A stretch of 64,000 nucleotides of DNA from Hippasteria phrygiana (Eukaryota; Echinodermata; Asteroidea; Valvatida; Goniasteridae), in the NCBI GenBank assembly GCA_037893225.1, contig JAZGUH010000624.1, forward strand, positions 310,001-374,000. The letters are read 5' to 3'. The notes beneath the pieces were generated by a model that did no database searches, was not told where the DNA came from, and saw only the letters and a program-made list of their open reading frames with translations. The position numbers and the translations under genes are program-made. Within the stretch, counting starts at the first letter, position 1. Every line of letters begins with the position of its first letter. Below are positions 54,064-64,000 of the stretch, piece by piece.

Positions 54064-55345
54064 ACTAGAGGTCTATGTTTTTAAGAACATAGGGCTTTTC
54101 CATATGTTTTTATGATGTTATTTCGAATTTTGTAAACTAGTGACAAATCTACTTAACCACCAAGTTTCATGACGATTAGACATGGTCTACCCTTATATGT
54201 CTTTCAAGAAATCATGCCTTTGATGACGTCATTATGACCTCAGAAATTTTTCGCATTTATATAAAAGAATGTACGAGCTAACAAAGCTATTACAAAAAGA
54301 ATTTTGAATTTAACATATGTTCTGTTGATGAGATATGGTTTTAAGAATCTTTAATGTTAAAACTTTGAAATTACTATAAAAATCATATGATGACGTCATT
54401 ATGACGTCACCTCAATTTTTATTTATAACGTACTTGTCTAGCAACATACCAGGTTTGAATGCAATTGGACTTACGGTTCTCTTGATATGGGCCTTGAAAA
54501 ATGCGCCTTTAAGATGACATCACGTGACACATAATGACGTCATCATGATGTCACTTTTCGGCACACAATTTCAGATTAGGGTCTATGTTTGTATTAAGTT
54601 TGAATAAGATCTGATGTTGTTTAGTGACTAAAGTGCCGTAGACAAAATTCGTGTTTAAGAAGAAACCAAAAAAGTGGGTATTGTGTAGTTTAGGATTTGT
54701 GTATTAATTGTGTTCATGTTAGCTCCTGGAGTATTTGATTATTCCAAAAGCCTTTTTTGTGACTAAAGTAGACTTCTCTGAATCCCAATGACACGTGCTT
54801 TTGTGATTTGGAAAGGTTTTTTAAGGCGGAAAATATGATTTTCCACCCGTTGTGTCATGTTTTGGCTCGGTCAATTTCGAACCAGCTCCTACTCTCCCAC
54901 CAGTTATATATCCGTGTGAAGCTGGGTATTGTGCAATCATGTGTTTTTGACCTCTGAGCTAACGATTTCATTCAAAAAAAAACCTGGAGATGTTCTTGGA
55001 CGTGGCCCTTTGTTCTGAATGTGGCAAAACGAACAATTTTCAAGTAGATTGTGTTCATGCCTGGGCGAAAGTGTACTAAACTACACAATCGCGCGAACAG
55101 AACAAAAACCAAGGCTTTGCTGCTGTAGCGGAAAAGCCGAAAATTTTGCGTCTGTTGTAAACATACGCATGGCTTTTCCGTTTTAGTTTTTTCTTTAACA
55201 TAAATTATCAGAAGGTCTATGTCTTTGCTATGTTTAAGATCTGAGATTATTTTATGATTCACATTTCGTACTCCATACTTGACCTTTAAGTTCATGTTAC
55301 ATGACACGTGATGACGTCATCATGACGTCACGTTTCGGCATACAT
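54064..55345. repeat. Satellite spacer, copy 1 (1.3 kb)
   Basis: Starts ACTAGAGGTCTATGTTTTTA. It aligns almost end to end with 60772-62050, about 6.7 kb downstream. Its first part (to about 54640) is itself a diverged relative of the 604-bp satellite unit, with decayed dyads such as TGACGTCATTATGACGTCA (54391) and TGACGTCATCATGATGTCA (54535). The second part (54640-55300) is not satellite-like and contains the AAAGTAGACTTCTCTGAAT segment related to 1-370. No gene: the minus-strand frame 54972-55307 recurs in part in the other spacer and has no domain. Confidence 0.75.
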
Positions 55346-58300
55346 TTTCAGCTTAGGGTCTCTGTTTGTGTTAAGCCTGATTAAGATCTGATGTTGTTTA
55401 GTGACCAAAGTGTCCCGTACAAAATTCGTGTACCAAGTCTATGGGATTTGGGATAGAACTAAAATAATCATAGAAAATCAGCCGATGACGTCATCATGAC
55501 GTCACCTCGGATTTAACATGCTAGTATCACTATCTACCTGCACACTAATTTTTATGACGATCGTCCCTACCCTTATATGTGTTTCAAAAAAGCATATTTT
55601 TGATGACGTCATGATGACGTCACACATTTTTCACATTTATGTGAAAGAATATAGGAGCTAACAAAGCTATTACAAAAAGAATTTTGAATTTAGCGTGTTC
55701 TGTTGATGAGATATGGCTTTAGGAAACTTTGAAGTTCAAAAACTTTAATATTACTGTAAAACTGTATGATGACGTCATCATGACGTCACCTCAATTTTTA
55801 TCTATAACACGAGCTACCATACCAACATACCTGGTTTGAAGGCAATCGGACGTACCGTTCTCTAGATATGGGCCCTTGAAAAATGCACCTTTAAGATTAC
55901 GTCACATGACACGTGATGACGTCATCATGACGTCACGTTTCGGCATACATTTTCAGCTTAGGGTCTCTGTTTGTGTTAAGCCTGATTAAGATCTGATGTT
56001 GCTTAGTGACCAAAGTGTCCCGTACAAAATTCGTGTACAAAGTCTATGGGATTTGGGATAGAACTAAAATAATCATAGAAAATCAGCCGATGACGTCATC
56101 ATGACGTCACCTCGGATTTAACATGCTAGTAGCACTATCTACCTGCACACTAATTTTTATAACGATCGTCCCTACCCTTATATGTGTTTCAAAAAAGCAT
56201 ATTTTTGATGACGTCATGATGACGTCACACATTTTTCACATTTATGTGAAAGAATATAGGAGCTAACAAAGCTATTACAAAAAGAATTTTGAATTTAGCA
56301 TGTTCTGTTGATGAGATATGGCTTTAAGAAACTTTGAAGTTCAAAAACTTTAATATTACTGTAAAATCGTATGATGACGTCATCATGACGTCACCTCAAT
56401 TTTCATCTATAACACGATCTACCATACCAACATACCTGGTTTGAAGGCAATCGGACCTACCGTTCTCTAGATATGGGCCCTTCCAAAATGCACCTTTAAG
56501 ATGACGTCACATGACACGTGATGACGTCATCATGACGTCACGTTTTGGCATACATTTTCAGCTTAGGGTCCCTGTTTGTGTTAAGTTTGATTAAGATCTG
56601 ATGTTGTTTAGTGACCAAAGTGTCCCGTACAAAATTCGTGTACAAAGTCTATGGGATTTGGGATAGAACTAAAAATTCATAGAAAATCAGCCGATGACGT
56701 CATCATGACGTCACTTCGGATTTAACATCCTAGTAGCATTATCTACCTGCACACCAATTTTTATGACGATCGTCCCTACCCTTATATGTGTTTCAAAAAA
56801 GCATATTTTTGATGACGTCATGATGACGTCACACATTTTTCACATTTATGTGAAAGAATATAGGAGCTAACAGAGCTATTACAAAAAGAATTTTGAATTT
56901 AGCATGTTCTGTTGATGAGATATGGCTTTAAGAAACTTTGAAGTTCAAAAACTTTAATATTACTGTAAAATCGTATGATGACGTCATCATGACGTCACCT
57001 CAATTTTCATCTATAACACGATCTACCATACCAACATACCTGGTTTGAAGGCAATCGGACCTACCGTTCTCTAGATATGGGCCCTTGAAAAATGCACCTT
57101 TAAGATGACGTCACATGACACGTGATGACGTCATCATGACGTCACGTTTTGGCATACATTTTCAGCTTAGGGTCCCTGTTTGTGTTAAGTTTGATTAAGA
57201 TCTGATGTTGTTTAGTGACCAAAGTGTCCCGTACAAAATTCGTGTACAAAGTCTATGGGATTTGGGATAGAACTAAAAATTCATAGAAAATCAGCCGATG
57301 ACGTCATCATGACGTCACTTCGGATTTAACATCCTAGTAGCATTATCTACCTGCACACCAATTTTTATGACGATCGTCCCTACCCTTATATGTGTTTCAA
57401 AAAAGCATATTTTTGATGACGTCATGATGACGTCACACATTTTTCACATTTATGTGAAAGAATATAGGAGCTAACAAAGCTATTACAAAAAGAATTTTGA
57501 ATTTAGCGTGTTCTGTTGATGAGATATGGCTTTAGGAAACTTTGAAGTTCAAAAACTTTAATATTACTGTAAAACTGTATGATGACGTCATCATGACGTC
57601 ACCTCAATTTTTATCTATAACACGAGCTACCATACCAACATACCTGGTTTGAAGGCAATCGGACCTACCGTTCTCTAGATATGGGCCCTTGAAAAATGCA
57701 CCTTTAAGATGACGTCACATGACACGTGATGACGTCATCATGACGTCACGTTTCGGCATACATTTTCAGCTTAGGGTCTCTGTTTGTGTTAAGCCTGATT
57801 AAGATCTGATGTTGCTTAGTGACCAAAGTGTCCCGTACAAAATTCGTGTACAAAGTCTATGGGATTTGGGATAGAACTAAAAATTCATAGAAAATCAGCC
57901 GATGACGTCATCATGACGTCACTTCGGATTTAACATCCTAGTAGCATTATCTACCTGCACACCAATTTTTATGACGATCGTCCCTACCCTTATATGTGTT
58001 TCAAAAAAGCATATTTTTGATGACGTCATGATGACGTCACACATTTTTCACATTTATGTGAAAGAATATAGGAGCTAACAGAGCTATTACAAAAAGAATT
58101 TTGAATTTAGCATGTTCTGTTGATGAGATATGGCTTTAAGAAACTTTGAAGTTCAAAAACTTTAATATTACTGTAAAATCGTATGATGACGTCATCATGA
58201 CGTCACCTCAATTTTCATCTATAACACGATCTACCATACCAACATACCTGGTTTGAAGGCAATCGGACCTACCGTTCTCTAGATATGGGCCCTTGAAAAA

Positions 58301-60245
58301 TGCACCTTTAAGATGACGTCACATGACACGTGATGACGTCATCATGACGTCACGTTTTGGCATACATTTTCAGCTTAGGGTCCCTGTTTGTGTTAAGTTT
58401 GATTAAGATCTGATGTTGTTTAGTGACCAAAGTGTCCCGTACAAAATTCGTGTACAAAGTCTATGGGATTTGGGATAGAACTAAAAATTCATAGAAAATC
58501 AGCCGATGACGTCATCATGACGTCACCTCGGATTTAACATGCTAGTATCACTATCTACCTGCACACTAATTTTTATGACGATCGTCCCTACCCTTATATG
58601 TGTTTCAAAAAAGCATATTTTTGATGACGTCATGATGACGTCACACATTTTTCACATTTATGTGAAAGAATATAGGAGCTAACAAAGCTATTACAAAAAG
58701 AATTTTGAATTTAGCGTGTTCTGTTGATGAGATATGGCTTTAGGAAACTTTGAAGTTCAAAAACTTTAATATTACTGTAAAACTGTATGATGACGTCATC
58801 ATGACGTCACCTCAATTTTTATCTATAACACGAGCTACCATACCAACATACCTGGTTTGAAGGCAATCGGACCTACCGTTCTCTAGATATGGGCCCTTGA
58901 AAAATGCACCTTTAAGATTACGTCACATGACACGTGATGACGTCATCATGACGTCACGTTTCGGCATACATTTTCAGCTTAGGGTCTCTGTTTGTGTTAA
59001 GCCTGATTAAGATCTGATGTTGCTTAGTGACCAAAGTGTCCCGTACAAAATTCGTGTACAAAGTCTATGGGATTTGGGATAGAACTAAAATAATCATAGA
59101 AAATCAGCCGATGACGTCATCATGACGTCACCTCGGATTTAACATGCTAGTAGCACTATCTACCTGCACACTAATTTTTATAACGATCGTCCCTACCCTT
59201 ATATGTGTTTCAAAAAAGCATATTTTTGATGACGTCATGATGACGTCACACATTTTTCACATTTATGTGAAAGAATATAGGAGCTAACAAAGCTATTACA
59301 AAAAGAATTTTGAATTTAGCATGTTCTGTTGATGAGATATGGCTTTAAGAAACTTTGAAGTTCAAAAACTTTAATATTACTGTAAAATCGTATGATGACG
59401 TCATCATGACGTCACCTCAATTTTCATCTATAACACGATCTACCATACCAACATACCTGGTTTGAAGGCAATCGGACCTACCGTTCTCTAGATATGGGCC
59501 CTTCCAAAATGCACCTTTAAGATGACGTCACATGACACGTGATGACGTCATCATGACGTCACGTTTTGGCATACATTTTCAGCTTAGGGTCCCTGTTTGT
59601 GTTAAGTTTGATTAAGATCTGATGTTGTTTAGTGACCAAAGTGTCCCGTACAAAATTCGTGTACAAAGTCTATGGGATTTGGGATAGAACTAAAAATTCA
59701 TAGAAAATCAGCCGATGACGTCATCATGACGTCACCTCGGATTTAACATCCTAGTAGCATTATCTACCTGCACACCAATTTTTATGACGATCGTCCCTAC
59801 CCTTATATGTGTTTCAAAAAAGCATATTTTTGATGACGTCATGATGACGTCACACATTTTTCACATTTATGTGAAAGAATATAGGAGCTAACAGAGCTAT
59901 TACAAAAAGAATTTTGAATTTAGCATGTTCTGTTGGTGAGATATGGCTTTAAGAAACTTTAAAGTTCAAAAACTTAAAAATTACTATAAAATCGCATGAT
60001 GACGTCATCATGACGTCACGTCAATTTTCATCTATAACACGAGCTAGCCTAAAAACATACCAGGTTTGAAGGAAATTGGATATACCGTTCTCTAGATATG
60101 GGCCCTTGAAAAACGCACATTTAGGATGACGTCACGTGACACGTGATGACGTCATCATGACGTCACTCTACGACATACAATTTCAGCTTAGGGTCTACGT
60201 TTGATGTAAGTTTGGTTAGGTTCTGACGTTTTTTAAGACCTAAAG
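55312..60245. repeat. 604-bp satellite array with paired CRE palindromes
   Basis: The ACACGTG next to the first dyad recurs with ends at 55310, 55915, 56520, 57124, 57728, 58332, 58936, 59541 and 60145, so the period is 604-605 bp with eight full periods. Each unit has four dyads of TGACGTCA-NNN-TGACGTCA, at unit offsets of about 0, 174, 292 and 458: three with spacer TCA and one (third) with TGA. The first dyad is usually preceded 20 bases upstream by another TGACGTCA and by CACGTG. I read about 33 dyads here. Between dyads the unit has four blocks of about 100-155 bases that look distantly related to each other (for example GGTTTGAAGGCAATCGGACC and ATTTTTATGACGATCGTCCC both lead into an AAAATGCA-like word and the next dyad). 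No open reading frame of note. Confidence 0.93.
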
Positions 60246-60297
60246 TGCCGCCGACAAAATTCGTGTACAAAGTCTATGGGATTTTGGTCAGAACTAA

Positions 60298-60676
60298 AAG
60301 AAGAAGAAGAAGAAGAAGAAGAAGAAGAAGAAGAAGAAGAAGAAGAAGAAGAAGAAGAAGAAGAAGAAGAAGAAGAAGAAGAAGAAGAAGAAGAAGAAGA
60401 AGAAGAAGAAGAAGAAGAAGAAGAAGAAGAAGAAGAAGAAGAAGAAGAAGAAGAAGAAGAAGAAGAAGAAGAAGAAGAAGAAGAAGAAGAAGAAGAAGAA
60501 GAAGAAGAAGAAGAAGAAGAAGAAGAAGAAGAAGAAGAAGAAGAAGAAGAAGAAGAAGAAGAAGAAGAAGAAGAAGAAGAAGAAGAAGAAGAAGAAGAAG
60601 AAGAAGAAGAAGAAGAAGAAGAAGAAGAAGAAGAAGAAGAAGAAGAAGAAGAAGAAGAAGAAGAAGAAGAAGAAGA
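60298..60676. repeat. Pure AAG microsatellite, 379 bp (about 126 repeats)
   Basis: Uninterrupted AAG from 60298 to 60676, beginning exactly after GGTCAGAACTAAA within the last satellite unit. The equivalent place in the unit at 62150-62172 reads AACTAAAATAAGAAGCAGAA, a short purine seed. Long GAA/TTC tracts form triplexes and impede replication and transcription. The poly-Arg, poly-Glu and poly-Phe frames across it are artefacts. Confidence 0.95.
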
Positions 60677-60771
60677 TCAGAACAAAAACAAAGCCTTTTC
60701 CGAAGGATTTCGGAAAAGCCAAAAATCAGAACAAAAACAAAGCCTTTTCCGACTGGTTGTCGGAAAAGCCA
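60677..60771. repeat. Tandem pair of CTTTTCCGA hairpins
   Basis: Two copies of about 47 bases, each ATCAGAACAAAAACAAAGCC followed by a hairpin: CTTTTCCGA/TCGGAAAAG (60695-60718) and CTTTTCCGAC/GTCGGAAAAG (about 60743-60768). The loops differ. Their sequence resembles the CGGAAAAGCC and GGCTTTTCC words near 55130 and 55170 in the spacer. They separate the AAG tract from the second spacer. Confidence 0.7.
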
Positions 60772-62050
60772 ACTAGAGGTCTATGTTTTTAAGAACATAG
60801 GGCTTTTCCATATGTTTTTATGATGTCACTTCGAATTTTGTAAACTAGTGACAAATCTACCTAACCACCAAGTTTCGTGACGATTAGACATGGTCTATCC
60901 ATATGTCTTTCAAGAAATCATGCCTTTAATGACGTCATTATGACTTCAGTAATTTTTCGCATTTATATAAAAGAATGTACGAGCTAACAAAGCTATTACA
61001 AAAGGAATTTTGAATTGAACATGTTCTGTTGATGAGATGTGGTTTTAAGAATCTTTAACGTTACAATTTTGAAATTACCATAAAAATCAGATGATGATGT
61101 CATTATGACGTCACCTCAATTTTGATTTATAACATGTACTTGTTTAGCCAACATACCAGGTTTGAATGCAATTGGACTTACGGTTCTCTTGATATGGGCC
61201 CTTGAAAAATGAGCCTTTAAGATGACATCACGTAACACATAATGACGTCATCGTGACATCACTCTTCGGCACACAATTTCAGATTAGGGTCTATGTTTGG
61301 GTTAAGTTTGCTTAAGATCTGATGTTGTTTAGTGACCAAAGTGCCGCAGACAAAATTCGTGTTTAAGAAGAAACCAAAATAGTGGGTATTGTGTAGTTTA
61401 GGATTTCTGTATTAATTGTGTTCATGTTAGCTTCTGGAGTATTTGATTATTCCAAAAGCCTTTTTTTGTTACTAAAGTAGACTTCTCTGAATCCCAATGA
61501 CACGTGCTTTTGTGATTTGGAAAGGTTTTTTAAGGCGGAAAATACGATTTTCTTACGTTGTGTCACGTTTTGGCTCGGTCAACTACTCTCCCACCAGCTA
61601 TATATCCGTGTAAAGCTGGGTATTGCGCAATCACGTATTTTGTTACCTCTTAGCTAACGATTTCACTCCAAAAAACCCCTGCAGATGTTCTTCGACGTGG
61701 CCCTTTGTTCTGAATGTGGCAAAACGAACAATTTTCAAGTAGATTGTGTTCATGCCTGGGCGAAAGTGTACTAAACTACACAATCGCGGGAACAGAACAA
61801 AAACAAAGGCTTTCCTGCTGTTGCGGAAACGCCAAAAAATGTGCGTCTGTTGTAAACATACGCATGGCTTTTCCTTTTTTTCTTTTTTATTTAACATAAA
61901 GTATCAGAAGGTCTATGTCTTTGCTAAGTTTAAGATCTGAGATTATTTTATGATTAACATTTCGTACTCCAAACTTGACCTTTAAGTTCATGTTACATGC
62001 CACACGAAGACGTCATTATGACGTCACTCTTCGTGGCACGACTTTGCATC
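60772..62050. repeat. Satellite spacer, copy 2 (1.3 kb)
   Basis: Begins AACTAGAGGTCTATGTTTTT, as at 54063, and follows the first spacer through TTTAAGTTCATGTTACATG at 61980-61999 (compare 55287-55304). Divergence is modest, with small indels such as loss of the TTTCGAACCAGCTC segment near 61580. After 62000 it passes into satellite-related sequence with altered dyads (GACGTCATTATGACGTCA, 62009-62026). Confidence 0.75.
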
Positions 62051-64000
62051 AGGGTCTATACCTATGCTAACTCTGACTAAGATTCGATGTTGTTTGATGA
62101 CAAAAGTGCCGATCAGAAAATCTATGCACAAAGTCTATGGGATTTGGGATAGAACTAAAATAAGAAGCAGAAAAAAATAGATATAGGGCCTTCAAAAATG
62201 CAAATTTAAGATGACGTCACGTGACATGTGATGACGTCATCATGACGTCATGATTCGGCACCCATCTCGAGTAGATAGTCAATGCATATGCCAAGTTTGA
62301 AGTTCATGGCATTTGAAGAAGTGCAAAATTTTAAGAGTACAATGAAATTTGAAACATTTACAAATTCATAAAAAATCAGCCGATGACGTCATCATGACGT
62401 CACTTCGGATTTTGCATGCTAGTGGCACTATCTACCTACCCACCAATTTTTATGACGATCGGACGTACCCTTATGTGTGTTTCAGAAATGCACATTTTTG
62501 ATGACGTCATGATGACGTCACACATTTTTCAAATGTATGTGAAAGAATATAGGAGCTAACAAAGCTATTACAAAAAGAATTTTGAATTTAGCATGTTCTG
62601 TTGGTGAGATATGGCTTTAAGAAACTTTGAAGTTGAAAAACTTTAATATTACTGTAAAATCGTACGATGACGTCATCATGACGTCACTTTAATTTTCATC
62701 TATAACACGAGCTACCATACCAACATACCAGGTTTGAAGGCAATCGGACCTACCGTTCTCTAGATATAGGCCCTTCCAAAATGCATCTTTAAGATGACGT
62801 CACATGACACGTGATGACGTCATCATGACGTCACGTTTTGGCATACATTTTCAGCTTAGGGTCCCTGTTTGTGTTAAGTCTGATTAAGATCTGATGTTGT
62901 TTAGTGACCAAAGTGTCCCGTACAAAATTCGTGTACAAAGTCTATGGGATTTGGGATAGAACTAAAAATTCATAAAAAATCAGCCGATGACGTCATCATG
63001 ACGTCACTTCGGATTTTGCATGCTAGTGGCACTATCTACCTACCCACCAATTTTTATGACGATCGGACGTACCCTTATGTGTGTTTCAGAAATGCACATT
63101 TTTGATGACGTCATGATGACGTCACACATTTTTCAAATGTATGTGAAAGAATATAGGAGCTAACAAAGCTATTACAAAAAGAATTTTGAATTTAGCATGT
63201 TCTGTTGGTGAGATATGGCTTTAAGAAACTTTGAAGTTGAAAAACTTTAATATTACTGTAAAATCGTACGATGACGTCATCATGACGTCACTTTAATTTT
63301 CATCTATAACACGAGCTACCATACCAACATACCAGGTTTGAAGGCAATCGGACCTACCGTTCTCTAGATATAGGCTCTTGAAAAATGCACATTTAAGATG
63401 ACGTCACATGACACGTGATGACGTCATCATGACGTCACGTTTCGGCTTACATTTTCAGCTTAGGGTCTATGTTTGTGTTAAGTCTGATTAAGATCCGAGG
63501 TTGTTTAGTGACCAAAGTGCCACTTACAAAATTCGTGTACAAAGTCTATGGGATTTGGGATAGAACTAAAAAATTCACAGAAAATCAGCCGATGACGTCA
63601 TCATGACGTCACCTCGGATTTTACATGCTATTAGCACTATCTACCTACCCACTAATTGTTATGACCATCGGACGTACCCTTATGTGTGTTTCAGAAATGC
63701 ACATTTTTGATGACGTCATGATGACGTCACACATTTTTCAAATGTATGTGAAAGAATATAGGAGCTAACAAAGCTATTACAAAAAGAATTTTGAATTTAG
63801 CATGTTCTGTTGGTGAGATATGGCTTTAAGAAACTTTGAAGTTCAAAAACTTTAATATTACTGTAAAATCGTATGATGACGTGATCATGACGTCACCTTA
63901 ATTTTCATCTATAACACGAGCTACCATACCAACATACCAGGTTTGAAGGCAATCGGACCTACCGTTCTCTAGATATAGGCCCTAGAAAAATGCACATTTA
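62051..64000. repeat. Second 604-bp CRE-dyad array (continues past window)
   Basis: The array resumes after a junction at about 62160-62180, where unit block 1 jumps directly to the end of block 4. Dyads occur near 62231, 62385, 62503, 62668, 62816, 62988, 63107, 63271, 63419 and onward; the CACGTG landmarks at 62813 and 63417 give the same 604-bp period. Units here differ from the first array (TTGCATGCTAGTGGCACTAT, ATGTGTGTTTCAGAAATGCA, TGTTGGTGAGATATGG). One late dyad reads TGACGTGATCATGACGTCA, the only clearly broken one. The array runs off the window end. Confidence 0.9.

Noticed and set aside
60245..60823. Long open frames giving poly-Arg, poly-Glu and poly-Phe proteins
   Set aside because: They are the three readings of the AAG microsatellite and have no other content.
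55312..64000. CRISPR-like array from regularly spaced palindromes
   Set aside because: The spacing is irregular (118-174 bp), the intervals are conserved rather than unique, and the context is animal. It is a satellite.

Overview
This is animal genomic DNA: spliced genes with long non-coding intervals, GT-AG introns, a Penelope-like retroelement, many hAT-type and TTAA-type non-autonomous transposons, G/C homopolymers and very dense TACATG/TGTACA microsatellite. It looks like a marine invertebrate deuterostome, with an echinoderm as the most likely guess. That placement rests on overall repeat character and a Vangl-type gene, not on a diagnostic marker.

Layout. 1-1172: old dispersed repeats. 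1173-4037 (minus): Penelope-like element with an open reading frame for reverse transcriptase plus GIY-YIG nuclease, flanked by a 16-bp direct repeat. 4054-37460: almost entirely repeats. These include three copies of a hAT-like MITE rich in CGAATATTCG (two with 8-bp target duplications), a second hAT-like MITE with a perfect 8-bp duplication, a 2.2-kb hAT-like element nested in a 3.6-kb one, a GTGACCCGCTC MITE with 4-bp duplications, TTAA/CCCTAA MITEs and several long fold-back palindromes. One MITE (7953-9153) carries an inserted segment with a short coding exon (8406-8681) resembling the N-terminal domain of Crypton-related ZMYM/QRICH1-type proteins.

37464-40599 (plus): the only conventional host gene seen, Vangl (Van Gogh/Strabismus), a four-pass planar cell polarity protein. 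Three coding exons (37541-37626, 38080-38272, 39217-40599) join in frame to about 553 residues ending in the PDZ ligand ETSV. A CpG-rich, CCAAT/CRE-containing block at 35880-36380 is a possible but unproven promoter.

40600-53750: more MITEs, fold-backs and a SINE-like fragment. 53752-53826: a tRNA-like sequence. 54064-64000: a striking compound satellite. About eight 604-605-bp units (55312-60165) each carry four copies of a double CRE palindrome (TGACGTCA, 3 bp, TGACGTCA). The array ends in a pure 379-bp AAG tract, is flanked by two diverged copies of a 1.3-kb spacer, and restarts at about 62165 through the window end.

The genes do not form a pathway: Vangl is a host developmental gene set in repeat-rich DNA. 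The most unusual structures are the CRE-dyad satellite and the small coding exon inside a nested transposon.
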